64,000 nucleotides of DNA, from the NCBI GenBank assembly GCA_946886475.1, contig CAMPIQ010000003.1, positions 7,371 to 71,370 of the forward strand. The letters are read 5' to 3'. Made by a program: the position numbers and the translations under genes. This document shows, one piece after another, positions 55,748-64,000 of the stretch. Origin of the DNA: an uncultured Chitinophagales bacterium. Lineage in GTDB: Bacteria > Bacteroidota > Bacteroidia > Chitinophagales > Chitinophagaceae. The notes beneath the pieces were generated by a model that worked only from the letters and a program-made list of their open reading frames with translations, did no database searches and was not told the origin of the DNA. Numbering within the stretch: the first letter of the stretch is position 1; every line of letters starts with the position of its first letter.

Positions 55748-56595
55748 ATCAATTTACTTTCAGAAATATACTTGTGCCGATTGATCTAAGTGAATCGTCA
55801 TTAAATGCGCTGGATACAGCCATATCATTGGCGGTAAATAAAAATGCAAAAATATTCCTGCTTCATATTGATGATGAAGGAATGGATTTTATTGTTGAAA
55901 GGAATGGCATTTTCAACAGGCCCGATCATACCAATGTTATTTCAGCACTGGCCAATTCAATTTTCGACAAAACAGGGTTACATCCCGTGGTCATGAAAAA
56001 AGACGGCGCAGTTATGCCCCTGATCATTAAAGCCTGTGTGGATAATGATTGCGACCTGATCATAATGGGGGCGCATGGCGCTTCAGGATACAGGAATGGA
56101 TTCATAGGTACCAATTCCTATAATGTAATTAAATATGCCCCCTGTCCTGTATTAACGGTGCCATCGGGTAAAAAATGGACGCGGTTCAAAAATGTGGTTT
56201 TCCCTATCCGTCCCGTATCAGGCGCCCCAATGCATTATGATATTGTAAAGAATTTCTTATCCTCCTATGCCCAACTTCATATTCTGGGGCTTTCTTACCG
56301 GTTACAGGTAAGGGATAAAAATCTGCTTGATGAAAGCACACTTGAGTTCAGCTCCATGTTCGGTGAGGATAAAGTTAACATTAAAGCCACCTGGGGAAAT
56401 GGTAACGGCATAGCTGAAGATGTATTGATGCATTCAAATAAGTATAATCCTGACCTGCTGATCATAACTTCATCACTTGATGTTACCAATAAGCCGCAAT
56501 TTGTAGGTCCAAATGCTCAAAAGATCATCAGCAGTGCAAAGGTTCCTGTATTAAGTATCAGGAAATTTTCCATACCTGTAGCCTCAACCAACTAG
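55744..56595 (+). CDS. universal stress protein (tandem Usp)
   Basis: This 283-residue protein has two Usp-type domains. The first (about 1-142) holds the ATP-binding motif G-x2-G-x9-G-T in GAHGASGYRNGFIGT. The second half is degenerate, without a clear nucleotide loop. Universal stress proteins accumulate under starvation or osmotic stress; partners are not known here. It follows a small membrane protein gene and is in the proposed regulon of the local two-component system. Confidence 0.92.
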   Translation: MNQFTFRNILVPIDLSESSLNALDTAISLAVNKNAKIFLLHIDDEGMDFIVERNGIFNRPDHTNVISALANSIFDKTGLHPVVMKKDGAVMPLIIKACVDNDCDLIIMGAHGASGYRNGFIGTNSYNVIKYAPCPVLTVPSGKKWTRFKNVVFPIRPVSGAPMHYDIVKNFLSSYAQLHILGLSYRLQVRDKNLLDESTLEFSSMFGEDKVNIKATWGNGNGIAEDVLMHSNKYNPDLLIITSSLDVTNKPQFVGPNAQKIISSAKVPVLSIRKFSIPVASTN

Positions 56596-56651
56596 GGTTT
56601 AAAAATTATATCCGCGCTTTTCAATTCAGCCTGCTTAGGACATCTGGCTTA

Positions 56652-57692
56652 CTATGCTTTTTTCAACAATATGATATAAGTGGGAAAGTGATCGCTGTAA
56701 CCACCCCGGTAGGTATTCCCATCCCAGGTGCGCATGGGATAACCTTTATACCTGCCAACATTTTCCATCATGAACTCACGTTTGAAAATATGGGGCTGGT
56801 AAAAAAAGAAATTTGTTTGTGTTTTGTTTAGCCAGGGATAAGAGATGATGATCTGGTCAAATAGGTTCCATGAATCCTGGTAAGCCAGCGTGCCTACACC
56901 ATTTTTATACATTTCCATCCATGGATTGAATAACCCGCTTTTCCTTACATCTTTTTGTTTACCCTTCGCATTTAATATACCGGCGATACTATTATTTACC
57001 GGGTCATCATTGAGGTCGCCCATGATGATGATCTTTGCGTTGGCTTCAGCTTTGTTTATGGAATCAACATGGTTCTTTACCACCTGGGCTGCAGCTTCCC
57101 TTGCCGGGGCACTCCGCTCTTCTCCGCCACTCCGGCTTGGCCAGTGATTTACATAAACATGGATGGTTTCGCCATCAAGTTTACCCTTCACCCATAATAC
57201 ATCCCTTGTGAAATAGGCATCTTTTGAACCTCCGGGTAACTGCACAAATAATTTATCGCTTTGTTCAACCGTAAAATATTTGGGATTATATAAAAGTCCC
57301 ACATCAACACCCCTTGCATCCCGGGAATCGTAATGCACTACATTGTAATTGCGGTTTTTCAGCAGCTCATGCGCTGTCAGGTCTTTGAGAACAGTATCGT
57401 TTTCAATTTCCGAAACGCCAAGCAATGCTGCGCCATCAGGATTCATTTCCGTGCCTATCTGCGATATCACTGTGGCCAGTTTGCCGATCTTGTTCCGGTA
57501 GATCTGGCTGTTATAATTTTTAATTCCACCCGGCAGGAATTCCTCGTCGTTGATCAGCGGATTATTTATGGTATCAAAAAGATTTTCCAGGTTATAAAAA
57601 CCCACAACCGCCACTTTATACTGTTGTTTCTGTTGGGAATAACCTGTAAAAAAAATAGAAAAAAGAAATACGGAGCAAATGATTTTTATCAT
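56652..57692 (-). CDS. secreted endonuclease/exonuclease/phosphatase-family protein
   Basis: This 346-residue protein has a signal peptide (MIKIICSVFLFSIFFTGYSQ) and the EEP fold: NLENLFDT near the N-terminus, VSEIEND, HWPSRSGG, MGDLNDDP and SDHFPTY at the C-terminus, giving the metal and catalytic residues. It may cleave nucleic acid or phosphodiesters outside the cytoplasm. The open frame starts at 57719, but the ATG at 57692 gives the signal peptide its proper start. It is divergent from the TonB receptor gene. Confidence 0.88.
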   Translation of the reverse strand: MIKIICSVFLFSIFFTGYSQQKQQYKVAVVGFYNLENLFDTINNPLINDEEFLPGGIKNYNSQIYRNKIGKLATVISQIGTEMNPDGAALLGVSEIENDTVLKDLTAHELLKNRNYNVVHYDSRDARGVDVGLLYNPKYFTVEQSDKLFVQLPGGSKDAYFTRDVLWVKGKLDGETIHVYVNHWPSRSGGEERSAPAREAAAQVVKNHVDSINKAEANAKIIIMGDLNDDPVNNSIAGILNAKGKQKDVRKSGLFNPWMEMYKNGVGTLAYQDSWNLFDQIIISYPWLNKTQTNFFFYQPHIFKREFMMENVGRYKGYPMRTWDGNTYRGGYSDHFPTYIILLKKA

Positions 57693-57815
57693 GGTTCTGG
57701 AAAAATGAGGGGCAAACATAAGAAAACAAAGACGATGAAATCTTAAAAAAGGTTGAGTCAGATTAAAAAACGGTTAAGTGACAAAATTTCCGCTACTGGT
57801 AAGGGTTTCAAGCCT

Positions 57816-57823
57816 TACATTTG
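57816..57823 (+). promoter_or_regulatory. -7 promoter box of the TonB-dependent receptor gene
   Basis: TACATTTG is a full match to TAnnTTTG, 21 bp before the ATG at 57845. Direct repeats GGTTGAGTCA and GGTTAAGTGA lie upstream at 57751 and 57772. Confidence 0.6.
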
Positions 57824-57844
57824 CGCCCTAACAAAAACTGCTTC

Positions 57845-60421
57845 ATGCTAAAAAACAGATTGCTGTTGCTGCTGATGTGTGCCGGAACGGTGGCGCAGGC
57901 GCAATCGCTACATCCGGCCGACACCATTCCCAAAAGAGATTCCGTATTACTTCTTGATGAACTGAAAGAAAGTGTACTGGATAATATTCCTGTGGTGTCG
58001 CTGGATGACAATGACCTTGGTGATGGAAGTGCACAAAACATTTCCTCCGTGCTTACTGCCGGAAGAGACCCGTTCTTCTCTGCGGCTTCATACAATTTCA
58101 GTCCCGTACGTTTTCGGCTTCGTGGTTATGACGCCGATCTTTTTGGTACCTACATGAATGGCATTCCAATGGAAAACCTGGATAACGGTTTTACGCCATG
58201 GGGTTTGTGGGGTGGCCTTAACGATGTAATGCGCAACCGTGATGTATCTGTTGGACTCCGTTACAACACTTTTGCTTTCGGAGATATTGGTAGCACAACA
58301 AATATTGATTCGCGTGCTTCTAAACAAAGAGCGCAAACCAGCTTTGGTTATGCTTATTCCAACCGCAATTACAACCACCGATGGATGCTTACGCATTCAA
58401 CAGGTATGAGTAAAAAAGGATGGGCTTTTACATTCAGTGGCAGCCGCCGCTGGTCCGGTGAAGGTTATGTTCCCGGAACTTATTATAATGGCTGGAGCTA
58501 TTTTGCCGGCATTGATAAACGCGTTGGACAAAAACACCTGTTCTCTCTGGTAGCATTTGGTGCTCCAACCCAAAATGGACGCCAGGGTGCTTCAACCATG
58601 GAAGCCCAGGAGCTTGCAGGTTCCCATTACTATAATCCATACTGGGGTTACCAGAATGGGAAGAAAAGAAATGCAAGTGTTGGTAAAAGTCACCAGCCGT
58701 TTGTGATACTCACTCACGATTTCAGGATCACCAACAAAACTTCGCTGGTTACAGCTGCCGGATATTCATTTGGTGACAGAGGTCTCACCGCCCTTGACTG
58801 GAATAATGCGCCAGACCCAAGACCGGATTATTACCGTTACCTGCCCAGCTACTATAGCAATGACCCATACCAGCAGCAACAGGTGCAGAACCTGTGGCAG
58901 AATAATGAAAGCGCCAGACAGATCAACTGGGAAAATATCTATAATGCCAACCGCAACAGCAATGAAACGGTAAAAAATGCATTTGGAATACCCGGATTAA
59001 ACTGGAGCGGAAAGCGTGCCCGGTATATTCTTGAAGAAAGGATCACCAATACAAAAAGGCTGAACCTTAATTCTGTTTTGAACTCCAAGCTGAATGAAAT
59101 GGTTGATGTTTCTTTTGGCGCTTCCTACCAGCTGCAGAATAATAATTATTTCAAAAAAGTAAACGACCTCCTGGGTGCTGAATTTTATGTGGATGTGAAC
59201 CAGTTTGCCCAAAGGGATTTTCCGGATAATGTAAATGCTGCGCAAAACGATCTTGAAAATCCAAACAGGATACTGTTTGAAGGCGACCGTTTTGGATATG
59301 ATTATAATATGCATATCAACCGCATGGCTGCATGGGGACAGGGTGTTTTCAAATTCAGCAAGGTTGATTTCTTCCTGGCGGCTGAATTATCAAACACTAA
59401 ATTCTGGAGAGTAGGGAACGTAAGGAATGGTTTATTTCCCAATAATTCATATGGCAGGTCTGATGTAAATAATTTCACCAATTACCAGGCAAAAGCCGGC
59501 ATTACCTATAAGATCAATGGAAGGAACTATATCTATGCCAATGGTGCCAGCTTAACCAGGGCTCCGTTTTTTGAAAATGCCTATATTTCTCCAAGAACAA
59601 GAGACGTTGCACAATCTGATATGGTGAGTGAAAAAGTATTGAATGCTGAAGCAGGATACATACATAATTCGCCAAAACTAAAGATCAGGTTAAGTGGTTA
59701 TTATACCACGTTCGACGACCAGTTGAATGTACTTTCTTTTTATCACGACGAGTACCAGAACTTTGTGAACTATGCACTGAGCAATATTGACAAAGTACAT
59801 TTCGGAGGTGAGTTTGGATTTGAATCCAGGCTAACTACTGCCTTAAGTCTGAATGGTGCCGCTGCTGTTGGCCGTTATTTCTACGACAGCCGTCAGAATG
59901 CCATCATTACCCTCGACAATGATGCTTCCGTTGTAACAAGTGAAACCATTTATTCACAAAACTTCCGCATAGCATCCACACCTCAGGAAGCCTATAGTCT
60001 TGGATTAACTTACCGTTCACCTGATTTCTGGTTCGTGAGTCTTACAGGCAATTATTTTGATCAGATGTGGCTTGACTTTAATCCCATCAGGCGTACTTAT
60101 TCTGCTACGCAGGATGTGCCTTACAAGAGCGACCAGTGGAACGCCATCATTGACCAGACAAAATGGAAAGCGCAATACACGGTGGATTTCTTTGCCGGAT
60201 ATTCCTGGAAGTTACCAGGGCAGTATAATATTGATAACAAACCTGTTTATGTTGTTTTCAATGCAGGTGTAAACAACCTCACAAACAATAAGGACATCAT
60301 CACAGGCGGTTATGAGCAATTGCGTTTTGACTTTGAGAACAGGAATGTAAATAAGTTCCCTCCGAAAGTTTATTATGCTTACGGTTTGAATTATTTCCTG
60401 AGCGCAACTATTCGTTTCTAA
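57845..60421 (+). CDS. TonB-dependent outer-membrane receptor
   Basis: This 858-residue protein has a signal peptide (MLKNRLLLLLMCAGTVAQAQ), a plug domain (about 50-165 with RFRLRGYDADLFGTYMNG) and a long beta-barrel ending in ATIRF, the usual terminal aromatic. It has no obvious N-terminal carboxypeptidase-like domain, unlike SusC. An earlier TTG at 57821 is inside the promoter, so the ATG at 57845 is the real start. By family, it imports a large or scarce substrate with energy from TonB. The DUF5689 gene follows 28 bp downstream. Confidence 0.93.
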   Translation: MLKNRLLLLLMCAGTVAQAQSLHPADTIPKRDSVLLLDELKESVLDNIPVVSLDDNDLGDGSAQNISSVLTAGRDPFFSAASYNFSPVRFRLRGYDADLFGTYMNGIPMENLDNGFTPWGLWGGLNDVMRNRDVSVGLRYNTFAFGDIGSTTNIDSRASKQRAQTSFGYAYSNRNYNHRWMLTHSTGMSKKGWAFTFSGSRRWSGEGYVPGTYYNGWSYFAGIDKRVGQKHLFSLVAFGAPTQNGRQGASTMEAQELAGSHYYNPYWGYQNGKKRNASVGKSHQPFVILTHDFRITNKTSLVTAAGYSFGDRGLTALDWNNAPDPRPDYYRYLPSYYSNDPYQQQQVQNLWQNNESARQINWENIYNANRNSNETVKNAFGIPGLNWSGKRARYILEERITNTKRLNLNSVLNSKLNEMVDVSFGASYQLQNNNYFKKVNDLLGAEFYVDVNQFAQRDFPDNVNAAQNDLENPNRILFEGDRFGYDYNMHINRMAAWGQGVFKFSKVDFFLAAELSNTKFWRVGNVRNGLFPNNSYGRSDVNNFTNYQAKAGITYKINGRNYIYANGASLTRAPFFENAYISPRTRDVAQSDMVSEKVLNAEAGYIHNSPKLKIRLSGYYTTFDDQLNVLSFYHDEYQNFVNYALSNIDKVHFGGEFGFESRLTTALSLNGAAAVGRYFYDSRQNAIITLDNDASVVTSETIYSQNFRIASTPQEAYSLGLTYRSPDFWFVSLTGNYFDQMWLDFNPIRRTYSATQDVPYKSDQWNAIIDQTKWKAQYTVDFFAGYSWKLPGQYNIDNKPVYVVFNAGVNNLTNNKDIITGGYEQLRFDFENRNVNKFPPKVYYAYGLNYFLSATIRF

Positions 60422-60449
60422 TTAATTCTGAAAACACTAACATTAGTAT

Positions 60450-62432
60450 ATGCAAAACAAGACCATTAAAATGCTGAGAAGTTTGCTTGTAATGATATCT
60501 GCAGGCTTTATCCTGGCATCGTGTAACAAAAAATTTGATGAACCACCTACCTTCATCGACCCTAATATCACACCCAACACTTCTATCAAAGAACTAAAAG
60601 CCATGCACACCATTGGTGCATTTGAAAAGATCACACAGGACATCATTATTGGTGGCGTGGTGGTTGCTGACGATAAAAGCGGGAATTTCTATAAATCCAT
60701 CGCCATTCAGGATGCTACCGGTGGTATCACCATCCGTCTTGATGGAACCAATCTTTATACACAGTATCCTGTAGGCCGCATGATCTATGTAAAGTTGAAT
60801 GGACTTTATCTTGGAGATTACAACCGTTTGATCCAGATTGGCGGCGGTATTGATGACAGTGATCCTGCAAGACCCGACCTTATGCCCATTGCAAGCGGGT
60901 TGTTTGATCAATATATCATTAAGGGAAGCCTGGATAATGTGGTAACTCCTAAACTGGTTACGGTAGCCCAGTTGCACGATTCATTACAAAGTACCCTGAT
61001 ACAGCTGGATAATATGGAATTCATTGCTGCAGATACCAGTAAAACCTATGCAGATGCGGTGAGCAATGGTTCAAGAAACCTGAATGTAAAAGGTTGTGGT
61101 GGCAACAGTGTAATTGTGCGCACCAGCGGTTTTGCCAATTTTGCAGGCGTGAATGTTCCCAATGGCAACGGAACCCTGATTGCCGTATACACCATGTTTG
61201 GTTCAACCAAACAACTGGTGATACGTGATCCATCTGATGTTCAGTTCAATGATCCACGTTGTGGGGCTGGTCCTACTGCAGATATGAACATCAGTAACCT
61301 GAGAGCGTTATTTACCGGGTCTGATGTTACCATTCCAAACGGAACCAAGATACGTGGCATCGTGATCAGCGACCGTGCTGCCAACAACCAGGATGATAAC
61401 AATCTGGTGATACAGCAGGGAACCGGTTTATCGGGCATCATGGTGCGTTTTGAAGATCCGCATACATTTGATCTTGGAGACAGTGTGGAGATCAATATCT
61501 CTAATCAGAGTCTGGAAGAATTCAGCGGAACTTTACAGGTAAATGGTGTTCCCAACAATTTTGCAACCAAAGTAGGAACGGGAACCATTACGCCAAGGGT
61601 GGCAACCACTGCGGAGATCAATACCAATTCTGAAGCATGGGAATCAACACTTGTGAAGATCGTTGATGTAACATCCATTACCAATACGGCCAGTGCCAAC
61701 TGGGGAGGTAACGTAACCCTCACCGATGCAGCAGGAACCATCATTGCCTTTACAAGAAATGCTGCAACTTTCTCCAGCACACCGTTTCCTTCAAACGCTT
61801 CTTCAATTACAGGATATGTTGGACAGTTCAATACAACTAAGGAGATCATTCTGAGAAATCTCAATGATGTGGTTGCAGGAACAACTCCGCCGCCACCACC
61901 GCCACCGGCAGGTAGCGATCTTTACTTCTCGGAATATGTGGAAGGAAGTTCAAATAATAAATACCTGGAGATCTATAATGGCGGAACAGCCGCAGCCAAC
62001 CTTGCAGACTATGTTGTGAAATTATATTCCAATGGCGGAACTTCTGCTACCAATCAGGTGAGGCTGGATACTTTACCGGGACTTACAACAACAACACTGG
62101 CTCCGGGTGCGGTATTGGTTTTAAAGAATGGATCAGCAGCATTAACCCTGCCTGCAGGTGTTACAGCCTATGTACATAACGTAACCAATTTTAATGGGGA
62201 TGATGCCATTGAACTGGAGAAGAATGGTGTTGTGATAGATGTATTTGGCGAGAAAGGAGTTGATCCCGGCAGCAGCTGGACCATTGCAGGAAATACTTCC
62301 GGTGCGCAGGATAAATCGGTGAGAAGAAATGCAACAGTTACGGAAGGTAATATCAACTGGACCACATCATCTGATACTGAGTGGACGGTTATAACAACAT
62401 TGAATGATGTTTCCAATCTGGGGGCCAGATAA
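60450..62432 (+). CDS. DUF5689/lamin-tail-domain lipoprotein
   Basis: This 660-residue protein has a lipoprotein signal (ILASC at about 21-25). A DUF5689 region follows from about 40 to 240 (IIIGGVVVADDKSGNFYKSI, LYLGDYNRLIQIGGG). A second OB-fold-like region follows (about 280-475). Then come a proline linker (TPPPPPPPAG) and a lamin-tail domain (DLYFSEYVEGSSNNKYLEIYNG) to the end. DUF5689 proteins typically accompany TonB receptors and nucleases. It is an outer-membrane lipoprotein, plausibly the substrate-binding partner. A strong terminator follows. Confidence 0.88.
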   Translation: MQNKTIKMLRSLLVMISAGFILASCNKKFDEPPTFIDPNITPNTSIKELKAMHTIGAFEKITQDIIIGGVVVADDKSGNFYKSIAIQDATGGITIRLDGTNLYTQYPVGRMIYVKLNGLYLGDYNRLIQIGGGIDDSDPARPDLMPIASGLFDQYIIKGSLDNVVTPKLVTVAQLHDSLQSTLIQLDNMEFIAADTSKTYADAVSNGSRNLNVKGCGGNSVIVRTSGFANFAGVNVPNGNGTLIAVYTMFGSTKQLVIRDPSDVQFNDPRCGAGPTADMNISNLRALFTGSDVTIPNGTKIRGIVISDRAANNQDDNNLVIQQGTGLSGIMVRFEDPHTFDLGDSVEINISNQSLEEFSGTLQVNGVPNNFATKVGTGTITPRVATTAEINTNSEAWESTLVKIVDVTSITNTASANWGGNVTLTDAAGTIIAFTRNAATFSSTPFPSNASSITGYVGQFNTTKEIILRNLNDVVAGTTPPPPPPPAGSDLYFSEYVEGSSNNKYLEIYNGGTAAANLADYVVKLYSNGGTSATNQVRLDTLPGLTTTTLAPGAVLVLKNGSAALTLPAGVTAYVHNVTNFNGDDAIELEKNGVVIDVFGEKGVDPGSSWTIAGNTSGAQDKSVRRNATVTEGNINWTTSSDTEWTVITTLNDVSNLGAR

Positions 62433-62455
62433 TCTTTCGGATTGATTTTATAATG

Positions 62456-62488
62456 AAATCCTCCCTGTTCTTCAGGGAGGATTTTTTT
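62456..62488 (+). terminator. terminator of the TonB receptor-DUF5689 operon
   Basis: AAATCCTCCCTG pairs with CAGGGAGGATTT over 12 bp around TTCTT, followed by a T-run. It lies 24 bp after the stop. Confidence 0.92.
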
Positions 62489-62571
62489 TATAACCTGACA
62501 AATATTTATCAATTGATGTGTGGTGGTTGTTCGTCGGTCTTTCCCTCGCTCCCGCTCTCTTTCTCCGCTCT

Positions 62572-63780
62572 CTATTGCCGTACTAATTTAATGCCCGTAT
62601 GGTACCTGCCTGTTAATACCTGAACATAGTAGATGCCTGTTTTCCATTGGGCTGTTGTATACATTTTTTTGTCATCAGCCTGCAGAAATGCAATTCTTTC
62701 CTGTATGATAATGCGACCGGTTGCATCGGTCACTCTTATAAAAACATTTTTCAAAGATTGTTTTGCAAGTATGTAAAAATGTCCGGTAAAAGGATTTGGG
62801 GAAAATGAAATCTTCAAAAAGGAAGGATCAACCGGTACTATACCCGTACTGATGCCCGTTAACAAATATTGGGAGTAAACCGGATAATGATCACTGGTTG
62901 TGATGGCATAATTGGGAATGGCACTGGCGATATCTTTTCTGATCTTTGCCGATCCCTGAACATAAAATGGATAAACCTCATTTGAAATAACATGATTGTC
63001 TACCACATTCGGAAAACTGGTCATTGAACTTTCACCTGCAGCTCCCAGCGGAAGCGTAATGGATCTGTAATGGTCATTGTCTGTAGAATCTCTTACGATC
63101 ACATCAAAAGAGGAAGCCTGCGACTGGCAGGAAGTACAAATGGTGGTGTTCAGTGCATCATTGAAATCACCAATAATAAAATTCAGTGCACTGGAATAAT
63201 GAGCATCAAGTGTGTCTTTTAATTCCTGAGCGCCGTCTCTTCTCCTGTTATAATCAGATTCAGCACTTCCTGCTTTGCCATGGATCAAAATAAAGTTCAT
63301 TCTCCTCGTGATATTATTGATGCTTACGTCTGCACTCAGCATAAAAGGAAATCTGCCTGATGCCCAGTTGGTATAAGCAGGTCCGCTGTTGCGCATCAAT
63401 CCTCTTGATGTTACATTGGTAAATATGTTTGTATTGTAAATAAAGGCCAGCTTTTGTCCGTTAAGCCATGAATTACCTGTGCCTGTACTATTGTTGCTGC
63501 TGAATGGAGAGACCACAAAATCAAACTGCATACCGAGAGAATCTGTAAGTCTTCTCAGCCTCATGGTATCAACAATCTCCACAAGGCCATAGATATCCGC
63601 ATTCAGAGCACGCAAAGCCACCAGGGCATTCCGTTCCTGAAGATTATCATCCGCCGGACTTTCAAATGAAGCGCCATACCATTCCAGGTTCCAGGAAACC
63701 ACGTCGAGTTTATCAGCGCTGCTTTGGGAGTGGGATAAGGCTGGAAGAATAAATAATAAAAGGAGTAATCTTAATTTCAT
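62572..63780 (-). CDS. secreted endonuclease/exonuclease/phosphatase-family protein with T9SS sorting domain
   Basis: This 402-residue protein has a signal peptide (LPALSHSQ), an EEP nuclease-like domain (VVSWNLEWYGA, IYGLVEIVD, ILIHGKAGSAESDYNRR, IIGDFNDALN, TTSDHYPVYSQY) at about 24-305, and a C-terminal T9SS type A domain (ISFSPNPFTGHFY, GRIIIQERI, YYVQVL, ending VRQ). It is expected at the cell surface, cutting phosphodiester or phosphate substrates. It is convergent with the DUF5689 gene, with the terminator between. Confidence 0.9.
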   Translation of the reverse strand: MKLRLLLLLFILPALSHSQSSADKLDVVSWNLEWYGASFESPADDNLQERNALVALRALNADIYGLVEIVDTMRLRRLTDSLGMQFDFVVSPFSSNNSTGTGNSWLNGQKLAFIYNTNIFTNVTSRGLMRNSGPAYTNWASGRFPFMLSADVSINNITRRMNFILIHGKAGSAESDYNRRRDGAQELKDTLDAHYSSALNFIIGDFNDALNTTICTSCQSQASSFDVIVRDSTDNDHYRSITLPLGAAGESSMTSFPNVVDNHVISNEVYPFYVQGSAKIRKDIASAIPNYAITTSDHYPVYSQYLLTGISTGIVPVDPSFLKISFSPNPFTGHFYILAKQSLKNVFIRVTDATGRIIIQERIAFLQADDKKMYTTAQWKTGIYYVQVLTGRYHTGIKLVRQ

Positions 63781-64000
63781 GGATCATTTTTCACAGTTTC
63801 CGTCCCTGATTCGTACTACTTACCTCGTTGTTTTATTGGTGGCTTAGAGTTTAATATTAAATTCCTTCAGCTTTTTCCCCATGTCTTCTTCCAGCAACAA
63901 AGTGTAAAGAAATAATAAATAAATCTACTTACTTAATGGACGCGACTTTGTACTTTGATCTGTGATCTTTCAACTGCTATCACCTCACTGTCAGCTCAGT
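63781..64000. other. right-edge region without a supported gene
   Basis: No complete reading frame is seen. A short minus-strand frame ends at 63843 (last residues GKKLKEFNIKL) but is interrupted by a stop about 26 codons upstream. A patch of ACTTTG/ATCTTTC-like short repeats lies near 63948-63971. Confidence 0.4.

Noticed and set aside
57821..57844. Upstream TTG start of the TonB receptor
   Set aside because: It lies within the -7 promoter box, and the ATG at 57845 begins a proper signal peptide.
63781..63930. Possible minus-strand gene tail ending GKKLKEFNIKL
   Set aside because: A stop codon lies about 26 codons upstream and no family is recognised; it may be a remnant but cannot be supported.

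Overview
This 64 kb window looks like a chromosomal segment of a Bacteroidota, most likely a Chitinophagaceae-type bacterium. The reasons are three secreted proteins with C-terminal type IX secretion sorting domains, a TonB-dependent receptor paired with a DUF5689 lipoprotein, a Suf-type Fe-S operon, and promoters matching the Bacteroidota -7 box TAnnTTTG. No phage, transposase or CRISPR array is visible. The placement is inferred from gene content, not from a 16S gene or a database search.

Layout. 1-3.3 kb: the tail of an unidentified gene, an SMP-30/gluconolactonase-like protein, lipoate ligase and an SDR oxidoreductase. 3.36-3.73 kb: tRNA-Ala(GGC) followed by two 129-bp tandem units that are decayed tRNA copies carrying extra hairpins. 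3.9-10.2 kb: the sufBCDSE operon, a DUF59/SufT-like gene and an Rrf2 regulator. 10.2-14.3 kb: small ORFs, lpxB, surE and a self-cleaving type XRE/S24 repressor with a clear twin operator. 14.4-16.9 kb: a DUF5916 outer-membrane protein. 17-24.6 kb: the ligase-associated DNA damage response set (PdeM, Lhr-like helicase, ATP-dependent ligase, MBL exonuclease), interrupted by a diheme cytochrome gene. 24.7-28.4 kb: a substrate-binding-like protein, guaA and a GIN-domain lipoprotein. 28.4-36.3 kb: divergent pbpC and alpha-2-macroglobulin genes. 36.4-45.2 kb: a lipid kinase, a rhomboid protease, an RRM protein, two T9SS cargo proteins, rpsF-rpsR-rplI and an AI-2E family permease.

45.3-56.6 kb is the most coherent accessory region. 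It holds a GH15 glucoamylase/trehalase-like enzyme, a glucose dehydrogenase-like enzyme and an ion channel in one operon. Next come a trehalose-6-phosphate synthase fused to a membrane sensor/HAMP module, a TPR protein, a two-component system, a small membrane protein and a universal stress protein. Four intergenic regions here carry ATTAGAA (or TTCTAAT) heptamers repeated with exact 11-bp phasing. That is the architecture expected for an OmpR/PhoB-type regulator, so I propose one trehalose/stress regulon controlled by the local two-component system.

56.6-63.8 kb: a secreted endonuclease/exonuclease/phosphatase, a TonB-dependent receptor, a DUF5689/lamin-tail lipoprotein and a second nuclease-like enzyme with a T9SS domain. 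This looks like an outer-membrane scavenging locus for nucleic acid or organic phosphate. The last 220 bases hold no gene I can support.
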